In this document: positions 1-18,430 of the stretch, one piece after another
How the letters are laid out: every line of letters starts with the position of its first letter
Numbering within the stretch: the stretch's first letter is position 1
Origin: Streptomyces sp. MJM8645
GTDB taxonomy: Bacteria > Actinomycetota > Actinomycetes > Streptomycetales > Streptomycetaceae
NCBI RefSeq assembly: GCF_001625365.1
Contig: NZ_LJJF01000002.1
Location: forward strand, 1,151,501 to 1,215,500
Direction of reading: 5' to 3'
DNA: 64,000 bases
Program-made: the position numbers and the translations under genes
The notes under the pieces: generated by a model
What the model was told of the DNA's origin: nothing
Databases searched by the model: none
The model's input: only the letters and a program-made list of their open reading frames with translations

Positions 1-1
1 A

Positions 2-3000
2 TGCGCCTGGGAGGCGCTGGAGGACGCCGGCTGCGACCCCGACCGGGCGCCCGGGCCGATCGCGGTCTACGCCGGGTCGCTGCTGAGCACCTACCTGATC
101 CACAACCTGCTGCCGCGCACCGACCTGCGGGACTCCCTCGGCGTGCCGATGCTCTTCCAGGGCAACCAGCCCGACCAGCTGGCCCCCCGCGCCGCGTACA
201 AGCTCAACCTGCGCGGCCCGGCGGTCAGCGTGCAGACCGCCTGCTCGACCTCGCTGGTCGCCGTGCACCTCGCGGTGCAGAGCCTGCTGTCCGAGGAGTG
301 CGACCTCGCGCTCGCCGGCGGCGTCACCGTCACCGTGCCGCACCGCTCCGGCTACCTGCCGGTGCCCGGCGGCATCGAGTCCCCGGACGGGCACTGCCGG
401 CCCTTCGGCGCCGAGGCGGCCGGCACGGTCTTCGGCAACGGCGCGGGCGTCGTGGTGCTCAAGCGCCTCGCCGACGCGCTCGCCGACGGCGACCGGGTGC
501 ACGCCGTCATCCTCGGCTCGGCCGTCAACAACGACGGTGCGAACAAGGCGGGTTACACCGCCCCCGGGGTCGCCGGCCAGACCGCCGTGATCCGCGAGGC
601 GCTGTCCGTCGCGGGCGTCGCCCCGGACAGCATCGGCTACGTCGAGGCGCACGGCACCGGCACCCCGATCGGCGACCCGATCGAGGTCGAGGCGCTCACC
701 GCCGCCTTCCGCGCCGAGCAGGACGCCGACGACAGGTCCGCCACCGGCTGGTGCGGCCTGGGCTCGGTCAAGTCCAACCTCGGCCACCTGGACACCGCCG
801 CCGGCGTCACCGGCCTGATCAAGGCCATCCTGACGGTCCGCGGCGGCCGCATCCCCGCGAGCCTGCACGCCGAGGCCGTCAACCCCGAACTCGGCCTCGC
901 CGACAGCCCGTTCTTCGTCCCGGCCGGCCTCACCGACTGGCCGGTCGCCGACGGCCCGCGCCGGGCCGCCGTCAGCGCCTTCGGCATCGGCGGCACCAAC
1001 GCGCACGTGATCCTGGAGCAGGCCCCCGAGCCGGCCCCGCGCGAGGCCGCCGCACCGGGCGCCGTCCCCGTCGCCCTGCCGCTGTCGGCCCGCACCGCCG
1101 CCGCGCTGGACGCCGCCGCCGAACGGCTCGCCGACGACCTCGCCGCCCACCCGGAGCGCCCGCTGGCCGACGTCGCCCGCACCCTGCGCACCGGCCGGCG
1201 CCAGCTGGTCCAGCGCCGCGTCGTGGTCGCCGACGACACCGCCGCCGCCGTGGCCGCGCTGCGCGGCGCCGGCCGCCGGGAGTCGGTCCGGGCCCGCGCC
1301 GGGCAGGGCGCCGCCCCCGTCGCCTTCCTGCTGCCCGGCCAGGGCGCGCAGTACCCGGGCATGGCCCTGGGCCTGCACCGGGCGCACCCGGTGTTCCGCG
1401 CCGCCCTGGACGAGGCCGCCGACCTGCTGCGCCCGCACCTGGGCCTCGACCTGGTCGAGCTGCTGCGCGGCGGCGACGCCGACCTGCTGCGCCGCAGCTC
1501 CGTCACCCAGCCCGCCGTCCTGGCGGTCGGCCACGCCACGGCCGCGCTGTGGCGGCACTGGGGCGTGCGCCCGGCGGCGCTGCTGGGCCACAGCCTCGGC
1601 GAGTACACCGCGGCGCTGCTCTCCGGCGTCCTCGACCTGCCCGAGGCGCTCGCCCTGGTCGCCGCCCGCGGCCGGCTGATGGAGCAGACCGCGCCCGGCG
1701 CGATGCTGGCCGTCCCGCTGGACGAGGCGGCCGCGGCCGACCTCGCCGCCGCGCACGGCCTGGACCTCGCCGCCGTCAACGGACCGGGCGCCTCGGTGCT
1801 GTCCGGCACCGCCGAGGCCGTCGAGCGGGCCGCCGCCGAGCTGGGCGAGCGGGGCCTGCGCGCCCTGCGCCTGCCGGTGGAGCGGGCGTTCCACAGCGCC
1901 CTGTGCGCGCCCGCCGCCGAGCAGTTCGCGGCCGAGCTCGCCAAGGTGACACTGCACGAGCCCACCGTGCCGTTCCTGTCCAACCTCACCGGCGACTGGA
2001 TCACCCCGGAGCAGGCCACCGACCCCGGCTACTGGGTGCGCCAGATGCTCGCCCCGGTGCGCTTCCACGACGGGTTGAACCGCCTGGCGGCGCTCGACGA
2101 GCGGATGGTGCTGGTGGAGACCGGCCCCGGCAGCGTGCTGACCGACCTGGCCCGCGCGGCCGCCGAGGGCAGCGCCGGGCCGCGGCTCGCCCTGCCGCCG
2201 CTGCCCACCCGCGGGCGCCGCGGCGCCGAGGACGAGCCCGGCAGCGCCGTCCTCGCGCTCGGCAGCCTGTGGGCGCACGGCGCCGCCGTCGACTGGGAGC
2301 CCGTCGACGCCGACGCCCGCCCCGCCGACCTGCCCGGCTACCCCTTCGAGCGGCTCCCGCACTGGATCGAGCCCGCCGTCCCCGGCCGGGCGCCCGCCAC
2401 CGCGCTGCCCGCCGCGGACCTCGACGCCGTCCACGCGACCGTCAACTGGCGCCCGCTCGCCGAGACCGCCGGGGACGACCCGCTGGCCGGCCGCCGCCAG
2501 ACCTGGCTGGTCCTGCTGGACCGGGCCGGCGCCGCCCAGCCCCTGGTCGAGCTGCTGACGGCGCGCGGCCAGATCGTCACCACCGTCCAGCCCGGCCCGG
2601 CCTACCGCCGGGTGCGCCGCGGCGTCTACGAGCTCGACCCCGCCGACCCGGCCCAGTACGCGAAGCTGCTGGCCGACCTGCGCGGCCTGGTCCGCACGCC
2701 CACCGCCGTCCTGTACGCCTGGGGCCTGGACGAGACGCCGGACGAGACCGCCGGCTACTTCGGCCTGGTCCACCTCGCCCGGGCGATGTCCGCCGAGAGC
2801 GTGCTGAACGAAGTCCGGCTCGGCGTCGTGACCGCCGGGGCCTTCCCGGCCGCCCCCGGCGAGCAGCCCCGGCCCGCCGCCGCCCTGCTCAGCGGCCCGG
2901 TCCAGGTGCTCGGCGAGGAGTACCGCAACCTGCGCTGCACCCAGGTCGACCTCGCCGTCGGCACCCCGCTCGACGAGGCCGCCGCCGACGCGGTGGTGCG

Positions 3001-4152
3001 CGCCGTGCTCACCGGCCCGGCCCGGCTGCTCGCCCTGCGCGAGGGCGCCCTGCTCACCCGCACCGTCGAGCCCGCCGAGCGCCCCGTCCCGACCGCCCCG
3101 GCCCGGGTGCGGGCCGGCAGCACCTGGCTGCTCACCGGCGGCCTCGGCGGGATCGGCCTGACCCTCGCCCGGGCCCTGGCCCGGGCCGGCGCCGCCCGGC
3201 TCGTCCTGCTCGGCCGCGGCGCCGCCGACGAGGCCGCGCTCGCCGCGGTGCGCGAGAGCGGCGCCGAGGTGCTGGCCGTCCAGGCCGACGTCACCGACGC
3301 CGCAGCGCTGGACCGGGCGCTGGAGCAGGCCCGTGCGGCCTTCGGCCGGATCGACGGCGTCGTCCACGCGGCCGGCGTGCCCGGCGGCGGCTCCGTCGAG
3401 CTGCGCTCCGACGACAGCATGCGCACGGTCCTCGCCCCCAAGACCGCCGGCCTGCGCCACCTGCTCGCCGCGCTGCGGCCCGGGGAGGCCGAGGTGCTGG
3501 TGCTCTGCTCCTCGCTCGCCACCCTGATCCCGACCTACGGCCAGGCCGACTACGCGGCCGCCAACGCCTACCTCGCCGCCGTCGCGGAGGCCGAGGCCGC
3601 GCGCGGCGAGCGCCACGCGGTGGCCGTCGACTGGGACATGTGGGCCGGCGTCGGCATGGCCAGCCGGGCCGAGGTCCCCGAGGCCCTGCGGGCCTTCCAG
3701 GCCGACATGCTGGCCGGTGCGCTCACCCCCGAGCAGGGCGCCCGCGCCTTCGCCGCCCTGCTGGAGGGCCCGCCCGGACGGGCCGTGGTGGCCCGGGCCG
3801 GCGCCGCGATCGCGGACGGCGCGCTGCGCACCTCCGCCGCCCCGGCCGCCGAGGCCCCCCGGACGGCGGCCCTGCCCCGCCCCGAGCTCGCCACGCCGTA
3901 CACCGCCCCGGCCACCCCGACCGAGGAGCGCCTGGCCGAGATCTACGCCGAACTGCTCGGCCTCGACCGGGTCGGGGTGGACGACGACTTCCTGGAGCTC
4001 GGCGGCCACTCGCTGCTGGCCGCCCAGATCGCGGCCCGGCTGCGGGCCGAGTTCGAGGTCGACGTCCCCGCCCGGGTCTTCTTCGAGGGCGGCCGCGTCG
4101 CCGACCTCGCCACCGAGATCGAAGACCGCATCCTCGCCGACCTGGAGAACCA

Positions 4153-4156
<4 letters not shown>
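2..4156 (+). CDS. type I PKS module KS(partial)-AT-KR-ACP, 5' truncated by the window edge
   Basis: One chain-extension module of a modular polyketide synthase, open at the 5' edge so the KS lacks its N terminus. The KS has the ACSTS active-site cysteine and the EAHGTGT and KSNLGHLDT histidine motifs. The AT has GHSLGEY and an AFHS motif; AFH-type motifs usually mean malonyl-CoA, so a non-methylated two-carbon unit is inferred. The KR has the TGGLGGIG nucleotide-binding loop and a later S...Y...N set, so it should leave a beta-hydroxy group. A single ACP with LGGHSLL ends the protein. No DH or ER is present. The stop overlaps the GTG of the next NRPS (GTGA), so the two are probably translationally coupled and the acyl chain passes to its C domain. 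Confidence 0.95.
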
Positions 4157-12825
<8,669 letters not shown>

Positions 12826-12834
12826 CCCCGACGG

Positions 12835-12879
12835 CCGGCGGCCGACACCCCGCACCCCGTGCCGGGTGTCGGCCGCCGG
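12835..12879. promoter_or_regulatory. 16-bp perfect hairpin between NRPS and PKS genes
   Basis: The arms at 12835-12850 and 12864-12879 are exact reverse complements, separated by a 13-nt loop. It starts 10 nt after the NRPS stop and ends 46 nt before the next start, with no T-tract. It could be an intra-operon attenuator, a partial terminator or an mRNA-stability element. It is the only gap of any length between the assembly-line genes upstream of 21.6 kb, the others being joined by GTGA overlaps. Confidence 0.75.
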
Positions 12880-12925
12880 ACCCCCGCGAGCCGCGTCGCA
12901 TCACCACCCATGAGGAGAAAGCCCG

Positions 12926-15900
12926 ATGACCACCCACGCCCCCGGGGGCCCGGCCGCCGCACCGCCGGACCTGCCGGACGCGATCGCCGTGACCGGCCTC
13001 GCCTGCCGGTTCCCCGGAGCTCCCGACGCCGGGGCCTTCTGGGCCAACCTGGTCGCGGGCCGCGAGAGCGTCACCTTCCGGAGCCCCGAGGAGCTGGCGG
13101 CCCTGGGCGTCCCCGCCGAACGGCTGGCCGACCCCCGGTTCGTCGGGGCGGGCGGCGTGCTGGAGGGCCTCGCGGAGTTCGACGCCGAGTACTTCGGCAT
13201 CCCGCCCCGCGACGCCGAGCTGATGGACCCCCAGCACCGGCTGTTCCTGCAGTGCGCGGTCACCGCGCTGGAGGACGCCGGGCAGCTGACCGACGGCGTC
13301 GAGGGCGGCGTGGGCGTCTACGCCTCGGCCGGCTTCAACTCCTACCTGACGCACCACCTGCTGCCCAACGCGGCCCACCTGGCCGACCGGGCCGACGTCC
13401 AGTGGCTGGCCGCCGGGGACAAGGACTACCTCGCCACCCAGACCTCCTACCGGCTGGGCCTGACCGGCCCGAGCCTGAGCGTGCAGAGCGCCTGCTCCTC
13501 CGCCCTGCTCGCGGTCCACCTGGCCGCCGAGGCGCTGCTCAGCGGCGAGTGCGACGTGGCGCTGGCCGGCGCCGTCTCCGCCGGGATCGGCCAGGGGCTC
13601 GGCTACCTGCACGCCGAGGGCGGCATCCTCTCCGCCGACGGGCACTGCCGCCCCTTCGACGCCGACGCGACCGGCACGGTCTTCGGCAGCGGCGTCGGCG
13701 TGGTGGTGCTGAAGCGGCTGGCCGACGCGGTCGCCGACGGCGACACCGTGCGGGCCGTGCTGCTCGGCTCGGCGGTCAACAACGACGGGAACCGCAAGGT
13801 CGGCTTCACCGCGCCGAGCCTGGACGGACAGGTCCGGGTCGTCTCGGCGGCCCAGTCCGTGGCCGGGGTCACGCCCGGCGAGGTCTCCTGCATCGAGGCG
13901 CACGGCACCGGTACCGCGCTCGGCGACCGGATCGAACTCGCCGCGCTGGGCCGGGTGTTCGCGGACGCCCCGGACTCCCGCCGGGTGCTCGGCGCGGTCA
14001 AGTCGAACGTCGGCCACCTGGACACCTGCGCCGGGATGGCCGGGCTGATCAAGACGGTGCTCGCGCTCCAGCACCGCACGCTGCTGCCGACCGTGCACTT
14101 CGAGAGCCCCAGCCCCGAGCTGGCCCCGGGCCTGTTCCGGGTGCTGACCGAGGCCGAGCCGTGGTCCGGCCGCGACGGCGCCCGGATCGCGGGCGTCAGC
14201 TCCTTCGGCATCGGCGGCACCAACGCCCACCTGATCCTCCAGGACGCGCCGCCGCTGCCCGCCGCGCCCGCCGCCGAACCGGCGCAGTGGGAGCTGCTGC
14301 CGCTGTCCGCCCGCAGCGAGCGGGCGCTCGACCGGGCCGCCGAGCGGATCGGCGCGGCGCTGGCCGGCCCCGGTGCGCCCGGCGCGGGCGATGCCGCGTT
14401 CACCCTCCAGACCAGGCGGCGCCAGCACCCGTGGCGGCGCGCCGTCCTGACCGGTCGTTCGGGCGAGGCGTCCCCCGCCGCCCAGGCCGTCCAGGCCGTC
14501 GCGACCGGTCAGAAGGTCGCCTTCCTCTACCCCGGGCAGGGGGCCGGCCACCCCGGCATGGCGGCCGAGCCGTACCGCGCCGAGCCGCTCTTCCGCGCCG
14601 CGCTCGACCGCTGCCTGGACGCCCTGCGGCCGTGGACCACGACGCCGCTGCGCGAGCTGCTGCTCGACCCGGCCCACCCGGACCTGTTCGACCGGACCGA
14701 GACCGCCCAGCCGGCCCTGTTCGCGGTGGAGTACGCGCTCACCGCGTGGTGGACGGGGCTCGGCATCCGACCGGTCGCACTCGCCGGGCACAGCGTCGGC
14801 GAATTCGCGGCCGCCTGCGCCGCCGGGGTCTTCGACCTGCCCGGCGCCGCCCGGCTGGTGGCCGAACGCGGCCGGCTGATGGGCACCATGGCGCCCGGCG
14901 CGATGCTCAGCGTCCCGCTGCCCGAGCCGGAGCTGCGCGCCCTGCTGGACGACCCGGCCGGGCCGGAACTGGCCGCCGTCAACGCGCCCGACCGCTGCGT
15001 GGTGGCCGGCGCCCCCGAGGCGGTCGCGCGGCTCGCCGAACGGCTGGCCGCGCGCGGCGTGGCCGCCCGGCAGCTGGCCGTGCGGCACGCCTTCCACTCC
15101 CGGGACGCCGAACCGCTGCTGGAGGAGTTCGCCCGGCTGGTCGCCACCGTGCCCGTCCAGGCGCCCGCCGTGCCGCTCATTTCCGGCCTGACCGGGCGTG
15201 AGCTCACCGCCGAGGAGGCCGCGTCGCCGCAGTACTGGGCGCGCCAGCTGCGGCACACCGTCCGCTTCGCCGACGCGCTCGCCGCGCTGCCGGGCGACGG
15301 CCCGCTGCTGGAGCTCGGCCCCGGCCGGGGCCTGAGCGGCTTCGCCGTACGGACCCTGGGCGCCGGGCGCCCCGCGCTGCCCGCTCTCGGCGGCGCCGCG
15401 CCCGCCCCGGACCAGCCGCCGGCCCGGCTCACCGCGCTGGCCCGGCTGTGGGAGCGGGGCGCCGAGGTCGACTGGTCCGCCCTCGGCGAGCGCGCCGGGC
15501 GCCGGCACGTCTCGCTGCCGGGCTACCCGTTCGAGCCCACCCGGCACTGGTTCGAGCCCGCCGCCGCCGAGCCCACCGCCACCACCCTCCAAAGCCCCGC
15601 CGCCTCCGCGCAGGTTTCCGACGGCGTGGACGACTGGCTGCACGTCGTGTCCTGGACGCAGGCGCTGCCGCCGTCCGGCACCGGGCCGCTCCCGTCGTCG
15701 GTGCTCCTGCTCGCCGACGAGTCCGGCCTCGCCGAGGCCGTCGCCGGAGAGCTCGCCGCCGCCGGCGCCCAGGTCAGCCTGGTCCGCGCCGGGGCGTCCA
15801 CCGCGCCCGACGCCCCGTTCACGCTCGACGCCGACGACCCCGCCGCCTTCCCCGCGCTGGCCGCCGCCCTGGCCGCGCGCGGCACCGCACCGGACGCCGT

Positions 15901-18430
15901 CCTCTCCTGCTGGGCCCTGGACACCCCGCCGCTGCGCTCGGCCACCCCGGGCGAGGCGGCCGACGGCGCGCTGCGCGCCCTCACCGTCCCGGTCCAGCTG
16001 GCCCGGGCCCTGGGCGAGGCGTTCCCCGGCCGGCCGCTGCGGATGCTGCTGGTCACCGACGCCGCCCACGGGGTGCACGGGCAGCCCGCCCGCACCCCGC
16101 AGGCCGCCGCCGGGCTGGGCGCGGTGCGGGTGCTGCCGCAGGAGCTGCCCGGCGTCACCGTCCAGGCCCTCGACCTGGACTGCCCGACCCGGGAGCCCGA
16201 GGAACTGGCCCTGGCGGCGCAGACCGTGGTGGCGCAGCTGCGCGCCGGGCACGCTGCGGCGCCGCTGACCGCCGTCCGCGGCCGGGCGCACCTGGTGCCG
16301 GCCCCGGAGCGGCCCGTCCTCACCGACCCGGCCGGGCCGCAGCCCGCCGCGCCGTCCGGCGTGTGGCTGGTCACCGGCGGCCTGGGCGGGATCGGTCTGG
16401 CCGTGGCCGGCCACCTCGCCGAGGACGCCGGCCGGACGCTCGTCCTGCTCACCCGCCGTGCCGTCCCCGACGGCGCCGGCTGGCTGAGCCTGCGCCCCGA
16501 GGGCGCGGCGCCCGCCGCGAGCTGCCCGCCGGAGCTGGCCGAGGCCCTCGCCGGGCTGACCGCGCACGGCGCCCGGCTCTGCCTCGTCCAGGCGGACGTC
16601 ACCGACGAGGCCGCGCTCGGCGCCGCGCTCGACCGGGTCCGGGCCGCGTACGGCCCGATCGCCGGGGTGGTCCACGCCGCCGGGGTGCCCGGCGGTGGCG
16701 TCACCGCGCTGCGCAGCGCCGGGGAGATGGCGCGGGTGCTCGCCCCCAAGGTGCTCGGCACCGTCCTGCTGGAGCGGCTGACGGCCGTGGACCGGCCGGT
16801 GCTGGTGCTCTGCTCCTCGGTGCTGGCGGTCACCGGCGCGGTCGGCCAGGCCGACTACACCGGCGCCAACGCCTTCCTGGACAGCTTCGCCGCCGGCACC
16901 CGGGCCGCCGTGTCGATCGGCTGGGACCGCTGGTCGCAGACCGGCATGGCGCTGCGCTCCGGCCTGCGCGACTGGCTCGACGGCGGCGAGGTGCTCGACC
17001 ACGCCCTGTTCGACGCCCGCCGGGCGGAGCCGGACGGGACGGTGGAGCTGCGGCTGCGCCGCACCGGGCAGAGCATCTGGCCGGCCGAGGAGCACCGGAT
17101 CGGCGACGTCCCGGTCCTGCCCGGCACCGCGCTGCTCGAACTCGCCGTCGCCGGGCACCGGTTGACGGTCGGGGACGGGCCGGTCGAGCTGGACGCGGTC
17201 TTCACCCACCCGCTGCGGATGCCCGCCGACGCCCCGCCCGAGGTCACCCTGCGGCTGCGTCCGGCGCCCGACGGCGGGCACCTGTGGGAGGTCCGCTCCA
17301 GCGCCGTACCGTCCAGGCCGCACGCCCAGGGCCGGATCGCCCCATACGGGGGCGGCTCCCCCGAGCGCCTGGACCTCGACGGCCTCGCGGCCCGCTGCGC
17401 CCCGGTGCCGCAGGTCGCGGTGCCCTCCGCCGCCGGGGAGCAGCCCGGCGGCGCCAGCGGCCTGCGCACCGGGCCGCGCTGGGAGAGCGTCACCGAGGTC
17501 CGCGAGGACGGGCGCGGCGAGGCGATGCTGCGGCTGCGCCTGCCCGAGGCGTTCCACGGCGACCTGGCCGCGCACCCGCTGCACCCCGCGCTGCTGGACA
17601 CCGCCACCGGCGCCGTCACCGCCCGCACCGGCAGCCACCTGCCGGTCGCCTACCGCCGCTTGGTGGTGCTCGGCCCGCTCGGCCCCGAGGCCGTGGTGCG
17701 GGTCGACCGCCGCTCCGGTGACGCCGGGGCGGCCGACACGCTGGTCGTCGACGTGGTCGTCGCCGGGCCGGACGGCACTGCGGCCGTGCTCGTCGAGGGC
17801 TTCGTGCTGCGCCCGGCCCCGGCCGCCCCCGGCCCGGGCGCTCCTGGCCTGGACGCCCCCGGCCCGGACACGCAGGGCGGCATCCCGACCCGGGAGGGCC
17901 TGCTGGCCTTCGACCGGATCCTGGCCAACCGTCACCTCCCGCACGTGCTGGTCAGCCCCCGCGCGACCGGGCCGGCCGCGCCCGTCCCGTCCGCATCGCA
18001 GGCCGCACCCTCCGCGCCGCAGGCCGCCCCGGCGACCGGCCCCGAGGGGCTGGAGGAGCAGATCTCCGCGGTCTGGTCCCGGCTGCTCGGCGTCCCCCGG
18101 ATCGGCCCCGAGGACAGCATCTTCGAACTCGGCGGCGACTCCCTGCTGATCGTCCAGATCACCGCCGAACTCCAGCGGCAGGGCCTGACCGTCTCCCCCG
18201 GCGACCTCTTCGCCCACCCCACCGTCGGACAGCTTGCCGCCCGGCTGCGCGCGGACCGCGCGCCCGCCGCCGGACCGGCGTCCGACACCCCCGCCCCGCC
18301 CACCGCTCCCACCGAGCCCGATCCGGCCCCCGCGAAGGGGTCGGGCGAGGCGTTCTCGGACGCGGACCTCAGCGCAGACGACCTGGCCCGGGTATTCGCC
18401 CTGTTCCGGTCAGGAGAGGACACCAAGTGA
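12926..18430 (+). CDS. type I PKS module KS-AT-KR-DH-like-ACP
   Basis: A complete 1,834-residue extension module. The KS (about 22-445) has Cys190 in ACSSA plus EAHGTGT and KSNVGHLDT. The AT has Ser623 in GHSVGE and a HAFH motif, predicting malonyl-CoA. The KR (about 1145-1345) has TGGLGGIG. A double-hotdog DH-like region (about 1390-1635) follows the KR, although cis-AT modules normally place DH before KR. Its first motif keeps His but reads HRIGDVPVLPG, so the usual HxxxGxxxxP spacing is lost. The second reads LLDTATG, keeping Asp but not the usual Gln/His. Activity is therefore doubtful. The ACP has Ser1739 in LGGDSLL. An acidic/helical tail (about 1805-1834) may dock to the next NRPS. AGGAG precedes the ATG at normal spacing. 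The KS should accept the thiazolyl intermediate from the upstream PCP. Confidence 0.95.
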   Translation: MTTHAPGGPAAAPPDLPDAIAVTGLACRFPGAPDAGAFWANLVAGRESVTFRSPEELAALGVPAERLADPRFVGAGGVLEGLAEFDAEYFGIPPRDAELMDPQHRLFLQCAVTALEDAGQLTDGVEGGVGVYASAGFNSYLTHHLLPNAAHLADRADVQWLAAGDKDYLATQTSYRLGLTGPSLSVQSACSSALLAVHLAAEALLSGECDVALAGAVSAGIGQGLGYLHAEGGILSADGHCRPFDADATGTVFGSGVGVVVLKRLADAVADGDTVRAVLLGSAVNNDGNRKVGFTAPSLDGQVRVVSAAQSVAGVTPGEVSCIEAHGTGTALGDRIELAALGRVFADAPDSRRVLGAVKSNVGHLDTCAGMAGLIKTVLALQHRTLLPTVHFESPSPELAPGLFRVLTEAEPWSGRDGARIAGVSSFGIGGTNAHLILQDAPPLPAAPAAEPAQWELLPLSARSERALDRAAERIGAALAGPGAPGAGDAAFTLQTRRRQHPWRRAVLTGRSGEASPAAQAVQAVATGQKVAFLYPGQGAGHPGMAAEPYRAEPLFRAALDRCLDALRPWTTTPLRELLLDPAHPDLFDRTETAQPALFAVEYALTAWWTGLGIRPVALAGHSVGEFAAACAAGVFDLPGAARLVAERGRLMGTMAPGAMLSVPLPEPELRALLDDPAGPELAAVNAPDRCVVAGAPEAVARLAERLAARGVAARQLAVRHAFHSRDAEPLLEEFARLVATVPVQAPAVPLISGLTGRELTAEEAASPQYWARQLRHTVRFADALAALPGDGPLLELGPGRGLSGFAVRTLGAGRPALPALGGAAPAPDQPPARLTALARLWERGAEVDWSALGERAGRRHVSLPGYPFEPTRHWFEPAAAEPTATTLQSPAASAQVSDGVDDWLHVVSWTQALPPSGTGPLPSSVLLLADESGLAEAVAGELAAAGAQVSLVRAGASTAPDAPFTLDADDPAAFPALAAALAARGTAPDAVLSCWALDTPPLRSATPGEAADGALRALTVPVQLARALGEAFPGRPLRMLLVTDAAHGVHGQPARTPQAAAGLGAVRVLPQELPGVTVQALDLDCPTREPEELALAAQTVVAQLRAGHAAAPLTAVRGRAHLVPAPERPVLTDPAGPQPAAPSGVWLVTGGLGGIGLAVAGHLAEDAGRTLVLLTRRAVPDGAGWLSLRPEGAAPAASCPPELAEALAGLTAHGARLCLVQADVTDEAALGAALDRVRAAYGPIAGVVHAAGVPGGGVTALRSAGEMARVLAPKVLGTVLLERLTAVDRPVLVLCSSVLAVTGAVGQADYTGANAFLDSFAAGTRAAVSIGWDRWSQTGMALRSGLRDWLDGGEVLDHALFDARRAEPDGTVELRLRRTGQSIWPAEEHRIGDVPVLPGTALLELAVAGHRLTVGDGPVELDAVFTHPLRMPADAPPEVTLRLRPAPDGGHLWEVRSSAVPSRPHAQGRIAPYGGGSPERLDLDGLAARCAPVPQVAVPSAAGEQPGGASGLRTGPRWESVTEVREDGRGEAMLRLRLPEAFHGDLAAHPLHPALLDTATGAVTARTGSHLPVAYRRLVVLGPLGPEAVVRVDRRSGDAGAADTLVVDVVVAGPDGTAAVLVEGFVLRPAPAAPGPGAPGLDAPGPDTQGGIPTREGLLAFDRILANRHLPHVLVSPRATGPAAPVPSASQAAPSAPQAAPATGPEGLEEQISAVWSRLLGVPRIGPEDSIFELGGDSLLIVQITAELQRQGLTVSPGDLFAHPTVGQLAARLRADRAPAAGPASDTPAPPTAPTEPDPAPAKGSGEAFSDADLSADDLARVFALFRSGEDTK

